NCBI GenBank assembly: GCA_900302705.1
Contig: OUUY01000141.1
Location: forward strand, 1-49,673
Length of the DNA stretch: 49,673 nucleotides
DNA from: Candidatus Sulfobium mesophilum
GTDB taxonomy: Bacteria; Nitrospirota; Thermodesulfovibrionia; Thermodesulfovibrionales; UBA6898
Reading direction: 5' to 3'
A program made the position numbers and the translations under genes. Positions 1 through 7,006 of the stretch are shown in pieces (position 1 is the first letter of the stretch; each line of letters opens with the position of its first letter). The notes below the pieces were generated by a model, which saw only the letters and a list, made by a program, of their open reading frames with translations, did not search any database and was not told where the DNA came from.

Positions 1-10
1 CAACAAATAG
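1..10 (+). CDS. 3' end of the gene upstream of rplO, probably rpmD
   Basis: Only the last two codons and a TAG stop (8-10) fall in the window. In the spc operon the gene before rplO is normally rpmD (ribosomal protein L30), and the stop is directly followed by the rplO ribosome binding site. The identity rests on gene order alone. Confidence 0.3.
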
Positions 11-31
11 TCTGGAGGTTTGACTGTTACC

Positions 32-472
32 ATGAGGATAGAAGATATAAAGCCGGCTGAAGGCAGCCGAAAGCGCAATAAGAGGGTCGGCAGGGGTGTG
101 GGGTCAGGCCATGGAAAGACATCCTGTAAAGGGCACAAAGGTCAAAAAGCCAGATCCGGGGGAACGACCGGCCTCGGTTTTGAAGGCGGTCAGATGCCGC
201 TTCAAAGAAGGCTCCCAAAGCGGGGGTTCAAAAACAGATCTAAAATTGAATATGCGGTTATCAATCTGGACAAAATAAACAGCCTCGCAGGGATGGACGT
301 TGTTACGCCCGAAGACCTTATGGAAAAGAGGATAATAAGAGACATTAAAGACGGTCTGAAGGTGCTTGGCGCTGGAAAGATCGAAAGGGCCGTCACTGTG
401 AAGGCCACGGCATTCAGCGCTTCCGCAATCGAGAAAATCTCAGCAGCCGGCGGCAAGGCGGAGGTAGTGTAA
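32..472 (+). CDS. rplO: 50S ribosomal protein L15
   Basis: L15 is a late-assembly large-subunit protein that binds 23S rRNA. The 146-residue product has the basic Gly-rich N-terminus of the family ([20 protein letters not shown]), then [18 protein letters not shown], and a compact C-terminal domain. I start at ATG 32 because family members begin close to M-R-x-x-x-I-x-PAEGS. An in-frame TTG at 20 lies one base after the GGAGG (14-18), too close to use. The gene is second in the visible spc-operon tail and secY starts 1 base after its stop. Length and motifs are normal. Confidence 0.96.
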   Translation: MRIEDIKPAEGSRKRNKRVGRGVGSGHGKTSCKGHKGQKARSGGTTGLGFEGGQMPLQRRLPKRGFKNRSKIEYAVINLDKINSLAGMDVVTPEDLMEKRIIRDIKDGLKVLGAGKIERAVTVKATAFSASAIEKISAAGGKAEVV

Positions 473-473
473 G

Positions 474-1781
474 TTGGGGCTCCTTACAAGCTTCCAGAAC
501 ATATTCAAGATAACCGAGCTTAAGAACAGGATATTTTTCACACTTGCCCTTCTGACAGTTTACAGGATAGGCTGCCATGTCCCTACGCCGGGGATAAACG
601 GGGAGGAGTTGAGCAAATTCCTGACCCAGCAGGCAGGCTCCTTTATGCAGTTCTTCGACATGTTTTCCGGAGGGGCTCTTTCCAGAGTTACAATCTTTGC
701 CCTCGGAATAATGCCTTACATAAGCGCCTCGATCATTATGCAGCTGCTTACTGTAGTAATCCCGGCCATAGGAAAACTTGCGAAAGAGGGTGAGGCCGGC
801 AGGAAGAAGATCACTAGGTATACAAGATACGGCACGGTCGTCATCAGCGCCATACAATCTTTTGGTATCGCTGCAGGGCTTGAGAGTATGTCTCAGGGGG
901 CCTTCGTACAAAATCCGGGTTGGCCGTTCAGGCTGATCACTATGATAACGCTTACATCAGGAACGGCCTTTATTATGTGGCTCGGAGAGCAGATTACCGA
1001 GCGCGGGATAGGCAACGGCATATCCCTCATCATATTTGCGGGCATTGTTGCACGGTTCCCTAATGCGATAATAAGCACTGTGAGACTTGTGCAGGCCGGC
1101 GAGCTTTCGATCTTTTTCGTCCTGTTTCTGGTCGCGATGATGGTAGCGGTTGTTGCGGGCATCATACTTATGGAAAGAGGCCAGAGGAAAATACCTGTGC
1201 AGTATGCAAAGAGAGTGGTTGGAAGAAAGGTCTACGGAGGACAGTCTACCCACCTGCCGCTTAAGATCAACACGGCAGGTGTTATTCCGCCAATTTTTGC
1301 CTCCTCTATTATTATGTTCCCGGCTACTGTGGCCGGCTTTATCGCAATTCCATGGGTGCAGTCGGCGGCGAAACAGCTTTCCCCCGGAACAATCTTTCAT
1401 ACGATACTTTATGTTGGCATGATCTTTTTTTTCGCCTACTTTTATACTGCGATAGTCTTTAATCCAGTCGACATCGCCGACAATCTTAAGAAATATGGTG
1501 GTTATGTTCCAGGGATAAGACCCGGGCAGAAGACGTCGGAATACCTTTACCGCGTTCTCACGAGACTGACCTTTGTAGGCGCTATATATCTTGCTATCAT
1601 ATGCGTTATTCCCGAGATCCTGATTACCAGATTCAGAGTGCCTTTTTATTTCGGGGGGACGTCTCTTTTGATAGCTGTGGGCGTGGCCCTGGACACGGTC
1701 TCTCAGATAGAATCACATCTGGTGACCCGCTCCTATGAGGGCTTTCTCAAAAAGGGCAGACTCAGGGGGAGGAAGGGCTGA
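474..1781 (+). CDS. secY: Protein translocase subunit SecY
   Basis: SecY is the central pore subunit of the SecYEG translocon in the inner membrane and passes unfolded proteins across or into it. The 435-residue protein has the expected series of about ten hydrophobic helices. Family landmarks are visible: GCHVPTPGIN near the first helix, the QLLTVVIPAI plug-region helix, ITERGIGNGISLIIFAGI, and the cytoplasmic loop LKKYGGYVPGIRPGQKT. The start is TTG at 474, 9 bases after GGAGG at 460-464, which lies inside the end of rplO. This suggests translational coupling. adk, which usually follows secY, is absent here. Confidence 0.97.
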   Translation: MGLLTSFQNIFKITELKNRIFFTLALLTVYRIGCHVPTPGINGEELSKFLTQQAGSFMQFFDMFSGGALSRVTIFALGIMPYISASIIMQLLTVVIPAIGKLAKEGEAGRKKITRYTRYGTVVISAIQSFGIAAGLESMSQGAFVQNPGWPFRLITMITLTSGTAFIMWLGEQITERGIGNGISLIIFAGIVARFPNAIISTVRLVQAGELSIFFVLFLVAMMVAVVAGIILMERGQRKIPVQYAKRVVGRKVYGGQSTHLPLKINTAGVIPPIFASSIIMFPATVAGFIAIPWVQSAAKQLSPGTIFHTILYVGMIFFFAYFYTAIVFNPVDIADNLKKYGGYVPGIRPGQKTSEYLYRVLTRLTFVGAIYLAIICVIPEILITRFRVPFYFGGTSLLIAVGVALDTVSQIESHLVTRSYEGFLKKGRLRGRKG

Positions 1782-1885
1782 AACATGCGGGGACCGGAGG
1801 TTTGGTTCCTCGTTCTGCAATGAGTAACGTGTCTTCGGCGTAATGCATTAAACCCTGATGGGAATTATTTTACATATAATGTTAT
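1782..1885 (+). other. Intergenic region between secY and map, with a -10-like box
   Basis: This 104-base gap sits where adk usually lies and contains no ORF resembling adenylate kinase. It holds a GC-rich hairpin (about 1787-1812, CGGGGACC pairing with GGTTCCTCG) and a perfect TATAAT at 1875-1880. No convincing -35 box is seen, so a promoter for map is possible but weakly supported. Confidence 0.4.
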
Positions 1886-2647
1886 TTGAGAATTGATGTG
1901 ATCTTCCTAAAATCTCCGCGGGAGATCGAAAAAATGTCGATGTCAGGCCGGATTGTAGCCCAAGTCATCGATTCACTGAAAAAGATGGTGGCAATCGGCG
2001 TTACGACAAAGGAGATTGAAGATTTCGCAGACGAGCGGATAAAGGCGCTCGGAGGTATCCCTGCCTTTAAGGGATACAGGGGTTATCCGTCGAGTGTATG
2101 CATCTCCGTCAACGAGCAGGTAGTGCACGGCATCCCCTCCGATCGGAAACTTAAGGACGGAGACATCGTCAGCATAGACATAGGGGTTTTTCTGGACGGT
2201 TTCTATGGTGACGCTGCGGTAACGATTTCCATCGGCACGATCGACAAGGAGGCTGCCGACCTTATAAGAGTGACCGAAGAGTCCCTGTATTTGGGAATCG
2301 AGAATGCGGTAGAGGGTAAGCGCCTCTATGATATTTCCTCGGCTATCCAGAAGCATGTGGAAGAAAACGGCTTTTCGGTGGTCAGGCTTTTCGTCGGTCA
2401 CGGAATTGGCAGGGAGCTTCACGAGGAGCCGCAGATACCCAATTACGGTGTGCCTGGCCAGGGCCCCAGGCTTAAAAGAGGGATGACGCTTGCGATAGAG
2501 CCAATGGTCAATGCCGGCGGCCATGAAGTGATAGTATTGGAGGACGGCTGGACCGCTGTCACGAAGGACGGCAAAAGGTCGGCACACTTTGAGCATACAG
2601 TGCTGGTTACTCAGGACAAGCCGAGAATCTTGACTAAAAATAACTGA
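1886..2647 (+). CDS. map: Methionine aminopeptidase, type I
   Basis: The enzyme removes the initiator methionine from nascent proteins and uses two metal ions. The 253-residue product has the pita-bread fold signatures: [28 protein letters not shown] (two Asp ligands), [14 protein letters not shown] (His ligand), EPMVNAGG (Glu ligand) and FEHTVLVT (Glu ligand). The start is uncertain. TTG 1886 gives the full ORF and lies only 5 bases after a TATAAT, while GTG 1898 gives a start closer to typical type I enzymes ([12 protein letters not shown]). Neither has a clear Shine-Dalgarno sequence. It is followed by infA, as in most alpha-operon arrangements. Confidence 0.95.
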   Translation: MRIDVIFLKSPREIEKMSMSGRIVAQVIDSLKKMVAIGVTTKEIEDFADERIKALGGIPAFKGYRGYPSSVCISVNEQVVHGIPSDRKLKDGDIVSIDIGVFLDGFYGDAAVTISIGTIDKEAADLIRVTEESLYLGIENAVEGKRLYDISSAIQKHVEENGFSVVRLFVGHGIGRELHEEPQIPNYGVPGQGPRLKRGMTLAIEPMVNAGGHEVIVLEDGWTAVTKDGKRSAHFEHTVLVTQDKPRILTKNN

Positions 2648-2659
2648 CCAAGTTATACT
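2630..2659 (+). promoter_or_regulatory. Strong sigma70-type promoter for infA, inside the end of map
   Basis: TTGACT at 2630-2635 and TATACT at 2654-2659 are separated by 18 bases. The expected transcription start falls at 2666-2667, one or two bases before the infA ATG at 2668. No ribosome binding site lies between, so the transcript would be leaderless or nearly so. Confidence 0.65.
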
Positions 2660-2667
2660 TACAACTT

Positions 2668-2886
2668 ATGGCAAAAGAAGAAAATATTGAAGTTCAGGGC
2701 ACGATTTTAGAGACCCTGCCGAATGCGATGTTCAGAGTGGAACTCGAAAACGGGCAGGTAATACTTGCATATGTCTCGGGCAAGATGCGGATGCATTTTA
2801 TAAAGATTCTCCCTGGGGACAAGGTGACTATCGAATTGTCGCCTTACGACCTTACTAAGGGAAGAATTACGTATAGATTTAAATAG
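2668..2886 (+). CDS. infA: Translation initiation factor IF-1
   Basis: IF-1 binds the ribosomal A site during initiation. The 72-residue product is a single OB fold of standard length with family motifs: [33 protein letters not shown] and [21 protein letters not shown]. The start is ATG 2668, 20 bases after the map stop and with no Shine-Dalgarno upstream. A near-consensus promoter ends 8 bases before the ATG. This makes leaderless initiation likely from this promoter, while read-through from map would give a leadered version. Confidence 0.97.
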   Translation: MAKEENIEVQGTILETLPNAMFRVELENGQVILAYVSGKMRMHFIKILPGDKVTIELSPYDLTKGRITYRFK

Positions 2887-2918
2887 TTGCACATCACGAT
2901 ATAATTGAAGGAGCTATT

Positions 2919-3032
2919 ATGAAGGTTCGCTCATCGGTAAAACCGATCTGTGCCAAGTGCAAGATCATAAAAAGAAAAGGTGTTATACGCGTTATCTGCG
3001 ATAACCCTAAGCATAAACAAAGACAGGGTTAA
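2919..3032 (+). CDS. rpmJ: 50S ribosomal protein L36, zinc-binding type
   Basis: This 37-residue ribosomal protein starts at ATG 2919 behind AAGGAG and ends at TAA 3030-3032. It begins [18 protein letters not shown] and keeps the zinc ligands of the C+ type: Cys11, Cys14, Cys27 and His32 (CAKC ... CDNPKH). L36 is among the smallest proteins of the large subunit. It lies between infA and rpsM as in the standard alpha-operon order. Confidence 0.96.
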   Translation: MKVRSSVKPICAKCKIIKRKGVIRVICDNPKHKQRQG

Positions 3033-3038
3033 AAGCCG

Positions 3039-3063
3039 GTGAAGGGTGAATAACACCCTTCAC
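3039..3063 (+). other. Perfect intergenic hairpin between rpmJ and rpsM
   Basis: GTGAAGGGTG (3039-3048) and CACCCTTCAC (3054-3063) form a perfect 10-base-pair stem with a 5-base AATAA loop. There is no long T tract after it, so it is not a classic terminator. It lies 10 bases before the rpsM Shine-Dalgarno sequence, so it may affect processing, stability or translation of the downstream ribosomal genes. Confidence 0.6.
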
Positions 3064-3085
3064 TATTTAACTAAGGAGGTTTAAG

Positions 3086-3460
3086 TTGGCGAGAATCGCT
3101 GGAGTTGATCTACCCAAGAATGAACGCATCGAGATCGCGCTTACGCGTATCTTCGGGATTGGAAGGCCGCTTTCCCAGAAGATCCTCGATGAGGCCCAAG
3201 TGAATCCAAACATACGGGTGAAGGAGCTTAAGGACGACGATGCTGTAAAGATCAGGGCCATAATAGAAAGAGACCTTAGGGTTGAGGGAGATCTCAGGCG
3301 CGACATATCAATGAATATAAAAAGGCTTACTGATATTGGCTGCTATAGAGGTACGAGACACAGACTCGGGCTGCCGCTGCGTGGGCAGCGTACAAAGACG
3401 AATGCCAGGACAAGAAAAGGTCCGAGAAAAGCTGTCGTCGGCAAGAAGAAGGAGGCGTAG
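3086..3460 (+). CDS. rpsM: 30S ribosomal protein S13
   Basis: S13 sits in the head of the small subunit and contacts the P-site tRNA and the large subunit. The 124-residue product has [20 protein letters not shown] at the N-terminus, the helix-two-turn-helix core, [20 protein letters not shown] and a basic C-terminal tail. The start is TTG 3086, well placed after AAGGAGG (3073-3079). It is 3 bases upstream of rpsK. Confidence 0.97.
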   Translation: MARIAGVDLPKNERIEIALTRIFGIGRPLSQKILDEAQVNPNIRVKELKDDDAVKIRAIIERDLRVEGDLRRDISMNIKRLTDIGCYRGTRHRLGLPLRGQRTKTNARTRKGPRKAVVGKKKEA

Positions 3461-3463
3461 GGA

Positions 3464-3850
3464 ATGGCTCAGAGAAAAAAGGGAGTCAAGAAAGACAAAC
3501 GAAATATCGCAAGCGGTGCAGCCTATATTCAGGCCACCTTTAATAATACTATCGTGACGATAACAGATCCGGCAGGCGGCGTAGTCACCTGGTCCAGCGC
3601 AGGAAATCTCGGGTTCAAGGGGTCGCGAAAGGGAACGCCTTATGCGGCTCAGATTGCGGCCGAGTCGGCCGCCAAAAAGGCGATTGATGTCGGGATGAAG
3701 CAGGTTGATGTATATGTCAAGGGACCAGGCGCGGGAAGAGAATCGGCTATCAGGGCGCTTCAGGCAGCCGGGCTTGATATTAATCTTATCAAGGACGTAA
3801 CGCCGGTGCCGCATAATGGCTGCAGACCGCCAAAGAGGAGGAGGGTGTAA
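3464..3850 (+). CDS. rpsK: 30S ribosomal protein S11
   Basis: S11 forms part of the small-subunit platform and lines the mRNA exit path. The 128-residue protein shows [20 protein letters not shown], the [11 protein letters not shown] segment, [17 protein letters not shown] and the C-terminal [17 protein letters not shown], all diagnostic. It starts at ATG 3464, with GGAGG at the end of rpsM serving as ribosome binding site, and is followed by rpsD after 1 base. Confidence 0.97.
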   Translation: MAQRKKGVKKDKRNIASGAAYIQATFNNTIVTITDPAGGVVTWSSAGNLGFKGSRKGTPYAAQIAAESAAKKAIDVGMKQVDVYVKGPGAGRESAIRALQAAGLDINLIKDVTPVPHNGCRPPKRRRV

Positions 3851-3851
3851 A

Positions 3852-4478
3852 TTGGCTAGATATACCGGACCACAGTGCAGGCTTTGCCGCAGAGAAACGG
3901 AAAAGCTTTTCCTTAAAGGCGACAGATGCTTTACAGAAAAATGCGCGGTTGAGAGAAGGCAATACCCTCCGGGACAACATGGTCAGAGAAGAGGAAAGCT
4001 GTCTGACTATGGGGTCCAGCTCAGGGAAAAGCAGAAGGTGAGGAATACCTACGGCGTTCTTGAAAAGCAGTTCAGAAAATATTTCCACAAGGCCGAGAGG
4101 AAAAAGGGAGTCACCGGCGAGGTGCTTCTGCAGTTCCTGGAAACGCGCATGGACAACATCGTGCATCGCATGGGTTTCGCCCCAAACAGAAACAGCGCCC
4201 GACAGCTAGTAAGGCATGGTCATTTTCTGATCAACGGCAGGGATGTCAATGTACCGTCCTTTAATGTCCATGTGGGTGATATTGTGGAGGTAAGGACATC
4301 GAGTCGTGATCTGGATACCATAAAGGACAGCATTTCGAGGGTGGAACAGAGAGGGATACCCTCTTGGGTAGAGATGGATTTTCAGAACTTTAAAGGAAAA
4401 GTTCTTCAGATCCCTTCGAGGGAAGATATTCAGCTGACAGCTCAGGAGCAGCTCATTGTTGAGCTTTATTCCAAGTAG
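3852..4478 (+). CDS. rpsD: 30S ribosomal protein S4, zinc-binding type
   Basis: S4 is a primary 16S rRNA binder and nucleates small-subunit assembly. The 208-residue product starts at TTG 3852 ([14 protein letters not shown]), just after the rpsK stop and a GAGGAGGAG stretch. A longer in-frame ORF from 3816 overlaps rpsK and is not needed. Cysteines in QCRLC and CFTEKC form the zinc ribbon of C+ S4 proteins. The central S4 RNA-binding domain ([20 protein letters not shown]) is intact. Confidence 0.96.
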   Translation: MARYTGPQCRLCRRETEKLFLKGDRCFTEKCAVERRQYPPGQHGQRRGKLSDYGVQLREKQKVRNTYGVLEKQFRKYFHKAERKKGVTGEVLLQFLETRMDNIVHRMGFAPNRNSARQLVRHGHFLINGRDVNVPSFNVHVGDIVEVRTSSRDLDTIKDSISRVEQRGIPSWVEMDFQNFKGKVLQIPSREDIQLTAQEQLIVELYSK

Positions 4479-4553
4479 CTGGGCGGTGGCGGGCTGGTAC
4501 TTTCATATTAACTATAAACATATTTAAATAAATTGACGCAGATGGGGGGCCTT

Positions 4554-5591
4554 ATGAATCTGAAGAAAAAAGGCTTTCAACTACCTGATAAAATCAGGTT
4601 TGATGAAGAGACACTGAGCAGTACATATGGAAAGCTTATAGCGGAGCCGCTGGAGCGCGGCTTCGGTACTACAATGGGAAATTCACTCAGAAGAGTGTTG
4701 CTTTCATCGCTGGAAGGTGCAGCGGTCAGTGCGGTTAAGATCACTGGAGCGCTTCACGAGTTTTCGACTATTACCGGGGTAAAGGAAGATGTTATAGACA
4801 TAATCCTGAATCTTAAGAAACTGAGGTTCAAATTTCACGGAGAAGGCAACAAAATCGGGACCTTTAATGTGAAAGGGCCCGGACATGTTACCGGCGCGGA
4901 TCTTCAGGTTGATTCAACTATCGAGGTCCTTAACCCTGAGACGCCGATTGCCACACTCGATAAAGGCGGCCATTTTGATGCAGAGATCTATATCAGAAAA
5001 GGCAAGGGGTATATCGCCTCTGAACTGAACCAGGAGGACCTGCCGGTGGGAATGATCGCTGTGGATGCTGCATTCACCCCTCTTAGAAAGGTTAATTTCT
5101 GGGTTGAAAAGACAAGGGTAGGCAGGGAAACCGACTATGACAGGCTGATCATGGAGATCTGGACTGACGGAAGCATCTCCCCCGAGAAAGCGATATCACA
5201 GGCTGCCTCGATAGTAATTGAGCATATGGACCTGTTTATATTTGAGGAGGAAGCCGAGGACGTGCCGGTGTCTGCCGAAGTCGGTGCAGGCCATTCTGAC
5301 AGAACAGAGTTTTCCTCGTCGAATGATAACCTCTTTAAAAACGTGGACGAACTCGAACTTTCTGTCAGGTCCTTCAATTGCCTTAAGAACGCTAATATCA
5401 AAACTATCATTGAGCTTGTCCAAAAGACTGAGCCTGAAATGCTGAAGACGAAAAATTTCGGGAGGAAGTCGCTGAATGAGATCAAAGAGATACTCGGCAG
5501 GATGGGGCTCCACTTGGGCATGAAGATAGACGTGGATAACCTCAGTAAAGAAGCCGTGCAGAGCGGAGGTATCAAGCAAAATGCGTCATAA
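4554..5591 (+). CDS. rpoA: DNA-directed RNA polymerase alpha subunit
   Basis: Alpha dimerises to nucleate RNA polymerase assembly and its C-terminal domain contacts UP elements and activators. The 345-residue product has the N-terminal assembly domain (PLERGFGTTMGNSLRRVLLS, DRLIMEIWTDGSISPE) and the alpha-CTD (ELELSVRSFNCLKNANIKTI, KNFGRKSLNEIKEIL). I choose ATG 4554, 4 bases after a G-rich stretch (4544-4549), because it matches family N-termini. In-frame TTG 4533 and ATG 4542 also exist. The 75-base AT-rich gap before it could hold a promoter. Its 3' end overlaps rplQ by 11 bases. Confidence 0.97.
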   Translation: MNLKKKGFQLPDKIRFDEETLSSTYGKLIAEPLERGFGTTMGNSLRRVLLSSLEGAAVSAVKITGALHEFSTITGVKEDVIDIILNLKKLRFKFHGEGNKIGTFNVKGPGHVTGADLQVDSTIEVLNPETPIATLDKGGHFDAEIYIRKGKGYIASELNQEDLPVGMIAVDAAFTPLRKVNFWVEKTRVGRETDYDRLIMEIWTDGSISPEKAISQAASIVIEHMDLFIFEEEAEDVPVSAEVGAGHSDRTEFSSSNDNLFKNVDELELSVRSFNCLKNANIKTIIELVQKTEPEMLKTKNFGRKSLNEIKEILGRMGLHLGMKIDVDNLSKEAVQSGGIKQNAS

Positions 5592-6036
5592 AGTGGATGG
5601 AAGATTATTCGGAAGGCCGGCCAACCAGAGGAAGGCGCTTCTGCGCGGCATAGTCACCGCCCTGTTCGAACAACAGAGGATAGAGACGACGGTCGCCAAG
5701 GCAAAAGAGGCCAAGAGGATTGCGGAAAGGATGATCACATTCGGGATAAAGGGAGATCTGCACTCAAAGCGGCAGGTTCTTTCCTATGTCACTGACAGGG
5801 ACATAGCCTCGAAACTCTTCAGTGAGATCGCCCCCAGGTTCCAGGGGAGAAACGGCGGCTACCTGCGGATAGTTCATACCAGGCAGCGGCTGAAAGACTC
5901 TGCGCCCATGGCTATACTTGAGTTCGTAGATTATGAGGACATAAGGCAGGCCAAGGGCAAGGCAAAGGCCGAGGGGAAATCCGAAAAGACAGAAAAGAAG
6001 ACGGAAAAGAAAGCCGACAAACAGGCATCTGCATAA
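5581..6036 (+). CDS. rplQ: 50S ribosomal protein L17 with a charged C-terminal tail
   Basis: L17 is a large-subunit protein near the exit tunnel. The 151-residue product has the family core RHKVDGRLFGRPANQRKALL and GGYLRIVHTRQRLKDSAPMA. The usual bacterial length is about 115-130 residues. The extra length is a Lys/Glu/Ala-rich tail from about residue 122 (AKGKAKAEGKSEKTEKK), probably disordered. It starts at ATG 5581 inside the end of rpoA, with GGAGG at 5566-5570, so the two genes are translationally coupled. Confidence 0.95.
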   Translation: MRHKVDGRLFGRPANQRKALLRGIVTALFEQQRIETTVAKAKEAKRIAERMITFGIKGDLHSKRQVLSYVTDRDIASKLFSEIAPRFQGRNGGYLRIVHTRQRLKDSAPMAILEFVDYEDIRQAKGKAKAEGKSEKTEKKTEKKADKQASA

Positions 6037-6125
6037 TGAGCGACTTGCTTACATTGCTTGCAATTGTTTCAGTATGGATAATTCTACAGACTGTTATCTT
6101 GCCCAGAATCGGGGTGCCGACCTGA
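6036..6125 (+). CDS. Tiny single-helix membrane ORF coupled to rplQ; its UGA may be read through
   Basis: ATG 6036 overlaps the rplQ stop as TAATG. The 29 codons give one hydrophobic helix (LLTLLAIVSVWIILQTVIL) followed by LPRIGVPT and a TGA at 6123-6125. Reading on in frame adds AVPKVPGRTDKKCK and a TAA at 6168-6170, 5 bases before the operon terminator. A stem-loop with GGTC in its loop lies just after the TGA. The short form is directly visible. Selenocysteine or other read-through at the TGA is a hypothesis. I do not recognise a named family. Confidence 0.5.
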   Translation: MSDLLTLLAIVSVWIILQTVILPRIGVPT

Positions 6126-6175
6126 GCGGTGCCAAAGGTCCCGGGCAGGACCGATAAGAAATGTAAATAAAATCG

Positions 6176-6200
6176 AAGGGCTCTGTGAAGAGCCCTTTTT
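6176..6200 (+). terminator. Rho-independent terminator of the ribosomal operon
   Basis: AAGGGCTCT (6176-6184) pairs perfectly with AGAGCCCTT (6189-6197) across a GTGA tetraloop, and T residues follow. In reverse it is followed by a weaker T-rich stretch, so it may also end the convergent CBS-domain gene. Confidence 0.9.
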
Positions 6201-6238
6201 AGTTTGTTACGATTGTCCTCAAGGCGATAGAGGTTCTC

Positions 6239-6688
6239 TTAAGTGTTTTCGTAAGCATACCCGCCTGTGATATAGCTTTCAAGATCACTGATCGTAATCT
6301 TTTGCTCGGTGATAAGCGCATTCACCACATCTCCGATGCTGATCATGCCAAGGATATGCCCTTTCTCAAGAACGGGAAGATGCCTCAATCTCCTGGCAGT
6401 CATCAACGCCATACATGCCTCTATGGTCTTATCAGGTTCCGTATAAAATACTGGGGCACTCATGAGTTCATCTACTGAGGTTACCTTTGAGGACCTTCCC
6501 TTGAGGATTACCTTCCTGGCGTAATCCCGCTCTGAAAAGATACCCACAATCTCCTCACCGTCAACAACCAGCAGGGCACCTATGTCCTTTTCTGCCATCA
6601 GTTCAAGAGCATCGTATGCCGTGGCTCGAGGTCCAATTTGCCATACAACGGTGCCTTTGGTCTGCAAGACATTTCTAACTGTTATCAT
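6239..6688 (-). CDS. Two-CBS-domain protein
   Basis: CBS pairs bind adenosine nucleotides and usually sense energy state or control partner proteins. The 149-residue protein is essentially two CBS modules: residues about 10-65 (DALELMAEKDIGALLVVDGE, EIVGIFSERDYARKVI) and about 75-140 (TIEACMALMTARRLRHLPV, ILGMISIGDVVNALI). No other domain is present, so it is a stand-alone regulator. ATG 6688 is preceded by GGAGG. The gene has its own promoter about 220 bases upstream and a terminator inside the leader, which suggests regulated read-through. The partner is unknown. Confidence 0.88.
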   Translation of the reverse strand: MITVRNVLQTKGTVVWQIGPRATAYDALELMAEKDIGALLVVDGEEIVGIFSERDYARKVILKGRSSKVTSVDELMSAPVFYTEPDKTIEACMALMTARRLRHLPVLEKGHILGMISIGDVVNALITEQKITISDLESYITGGYAYENT

Positions 6689-6722
6689 TGCCTTGTCCTC
6701 CTCTCTATCGTAATACCGTTAG

Positions 6723-6762
6723 AAAAAAAAGGCCGAACTGCGGAGGTCTTACCGCAGTCCGG
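6723..6762 (-). terminator. Terminator inside the leader of the CBS-domain gene
   Basis: On the minus strand CCGGACTGCGG (6762-6752) pairs with CCGCAGTTCGG (6743-6733), one G-T pair, and is followed by CC and eight T residues (6730-6723). It lies 35 bases upstream of the CBS-domain start codon and downstream of that gene's promoter. This is the layout of an attenuator or riboswitch expression platform. Confidence 0.85.
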
Positions 6763-6908
6763 TCGATAGATCCGGCAGTCATCGGCTCGTTATACCCCTC
6801 CCCTCCTGTGGAGGGATTATCCTTTCCGGCGAGCTGCCTTCGGGTCGGCATTTGCCTTTGCCCTTGTCAATCGTGAGCCCCAGTCATCCGGGGCTGTCCG
6901 GTACTCTT
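6763..6908 (-). ncRNA. Structured leader RNA, candidate riboswitch or attenuator
   Basis: About 145 transcribed bases precede the leader terminator. Visible paired elements include GCCCC/GGGGC (6894-6890 with 6883-6879), GGC-AAAT-GCC followed by GACCCGAAGGC, and GCAGC/GCCGG-rich strands that recur near 6774-6784. The purine-rich AAGGGCAAAGGC is faintly like a c-di-GMP-I aptamer, but the invariant core of that class is not present. I therefore do not assign a class. Confidence 0.4.
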
Positions 6909-6914
6909 AGCCTA

Positions 6915-6943
6915 ACGATACTCCCACGCCGGAAGAATGTCAA
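6915..6943 (-). promoter_or_regulatory. Promoter of the CBS-domain gene
   Basis: On the minus strand, TTGACA (6943-6938) and TATCGT (6920-6915) are 17 bases apart. The predicted start is near 6908, giving a leader of about 220 bases. Confidence 0.65.
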
Positions 6944-7006
6944 TTGGATAATTTTAGTTAACAGGAAGGCTAAAGCAGATGGTTTATTTGGGGCTAAAAT
7001 TGACCC

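Noticed and set aside
6723-6762. Reading the leader hairpin as the terminator of the YeeE-type gene pair
   Set aside because: A good promoter (6915-6943) lies between that pair and the hairpin, and the pair ends about 245 bases away, so it is better placed in the CBS-gene leader. It could still stop read-through from upstream.
6763-6908. Calling the CBS leader a c-di-GMP-I riboswitch
   Set aside because: Only short stretches resemble that class; the conserved GACGCAAAGCC core and the tetraloop receptor arrangement were not found.
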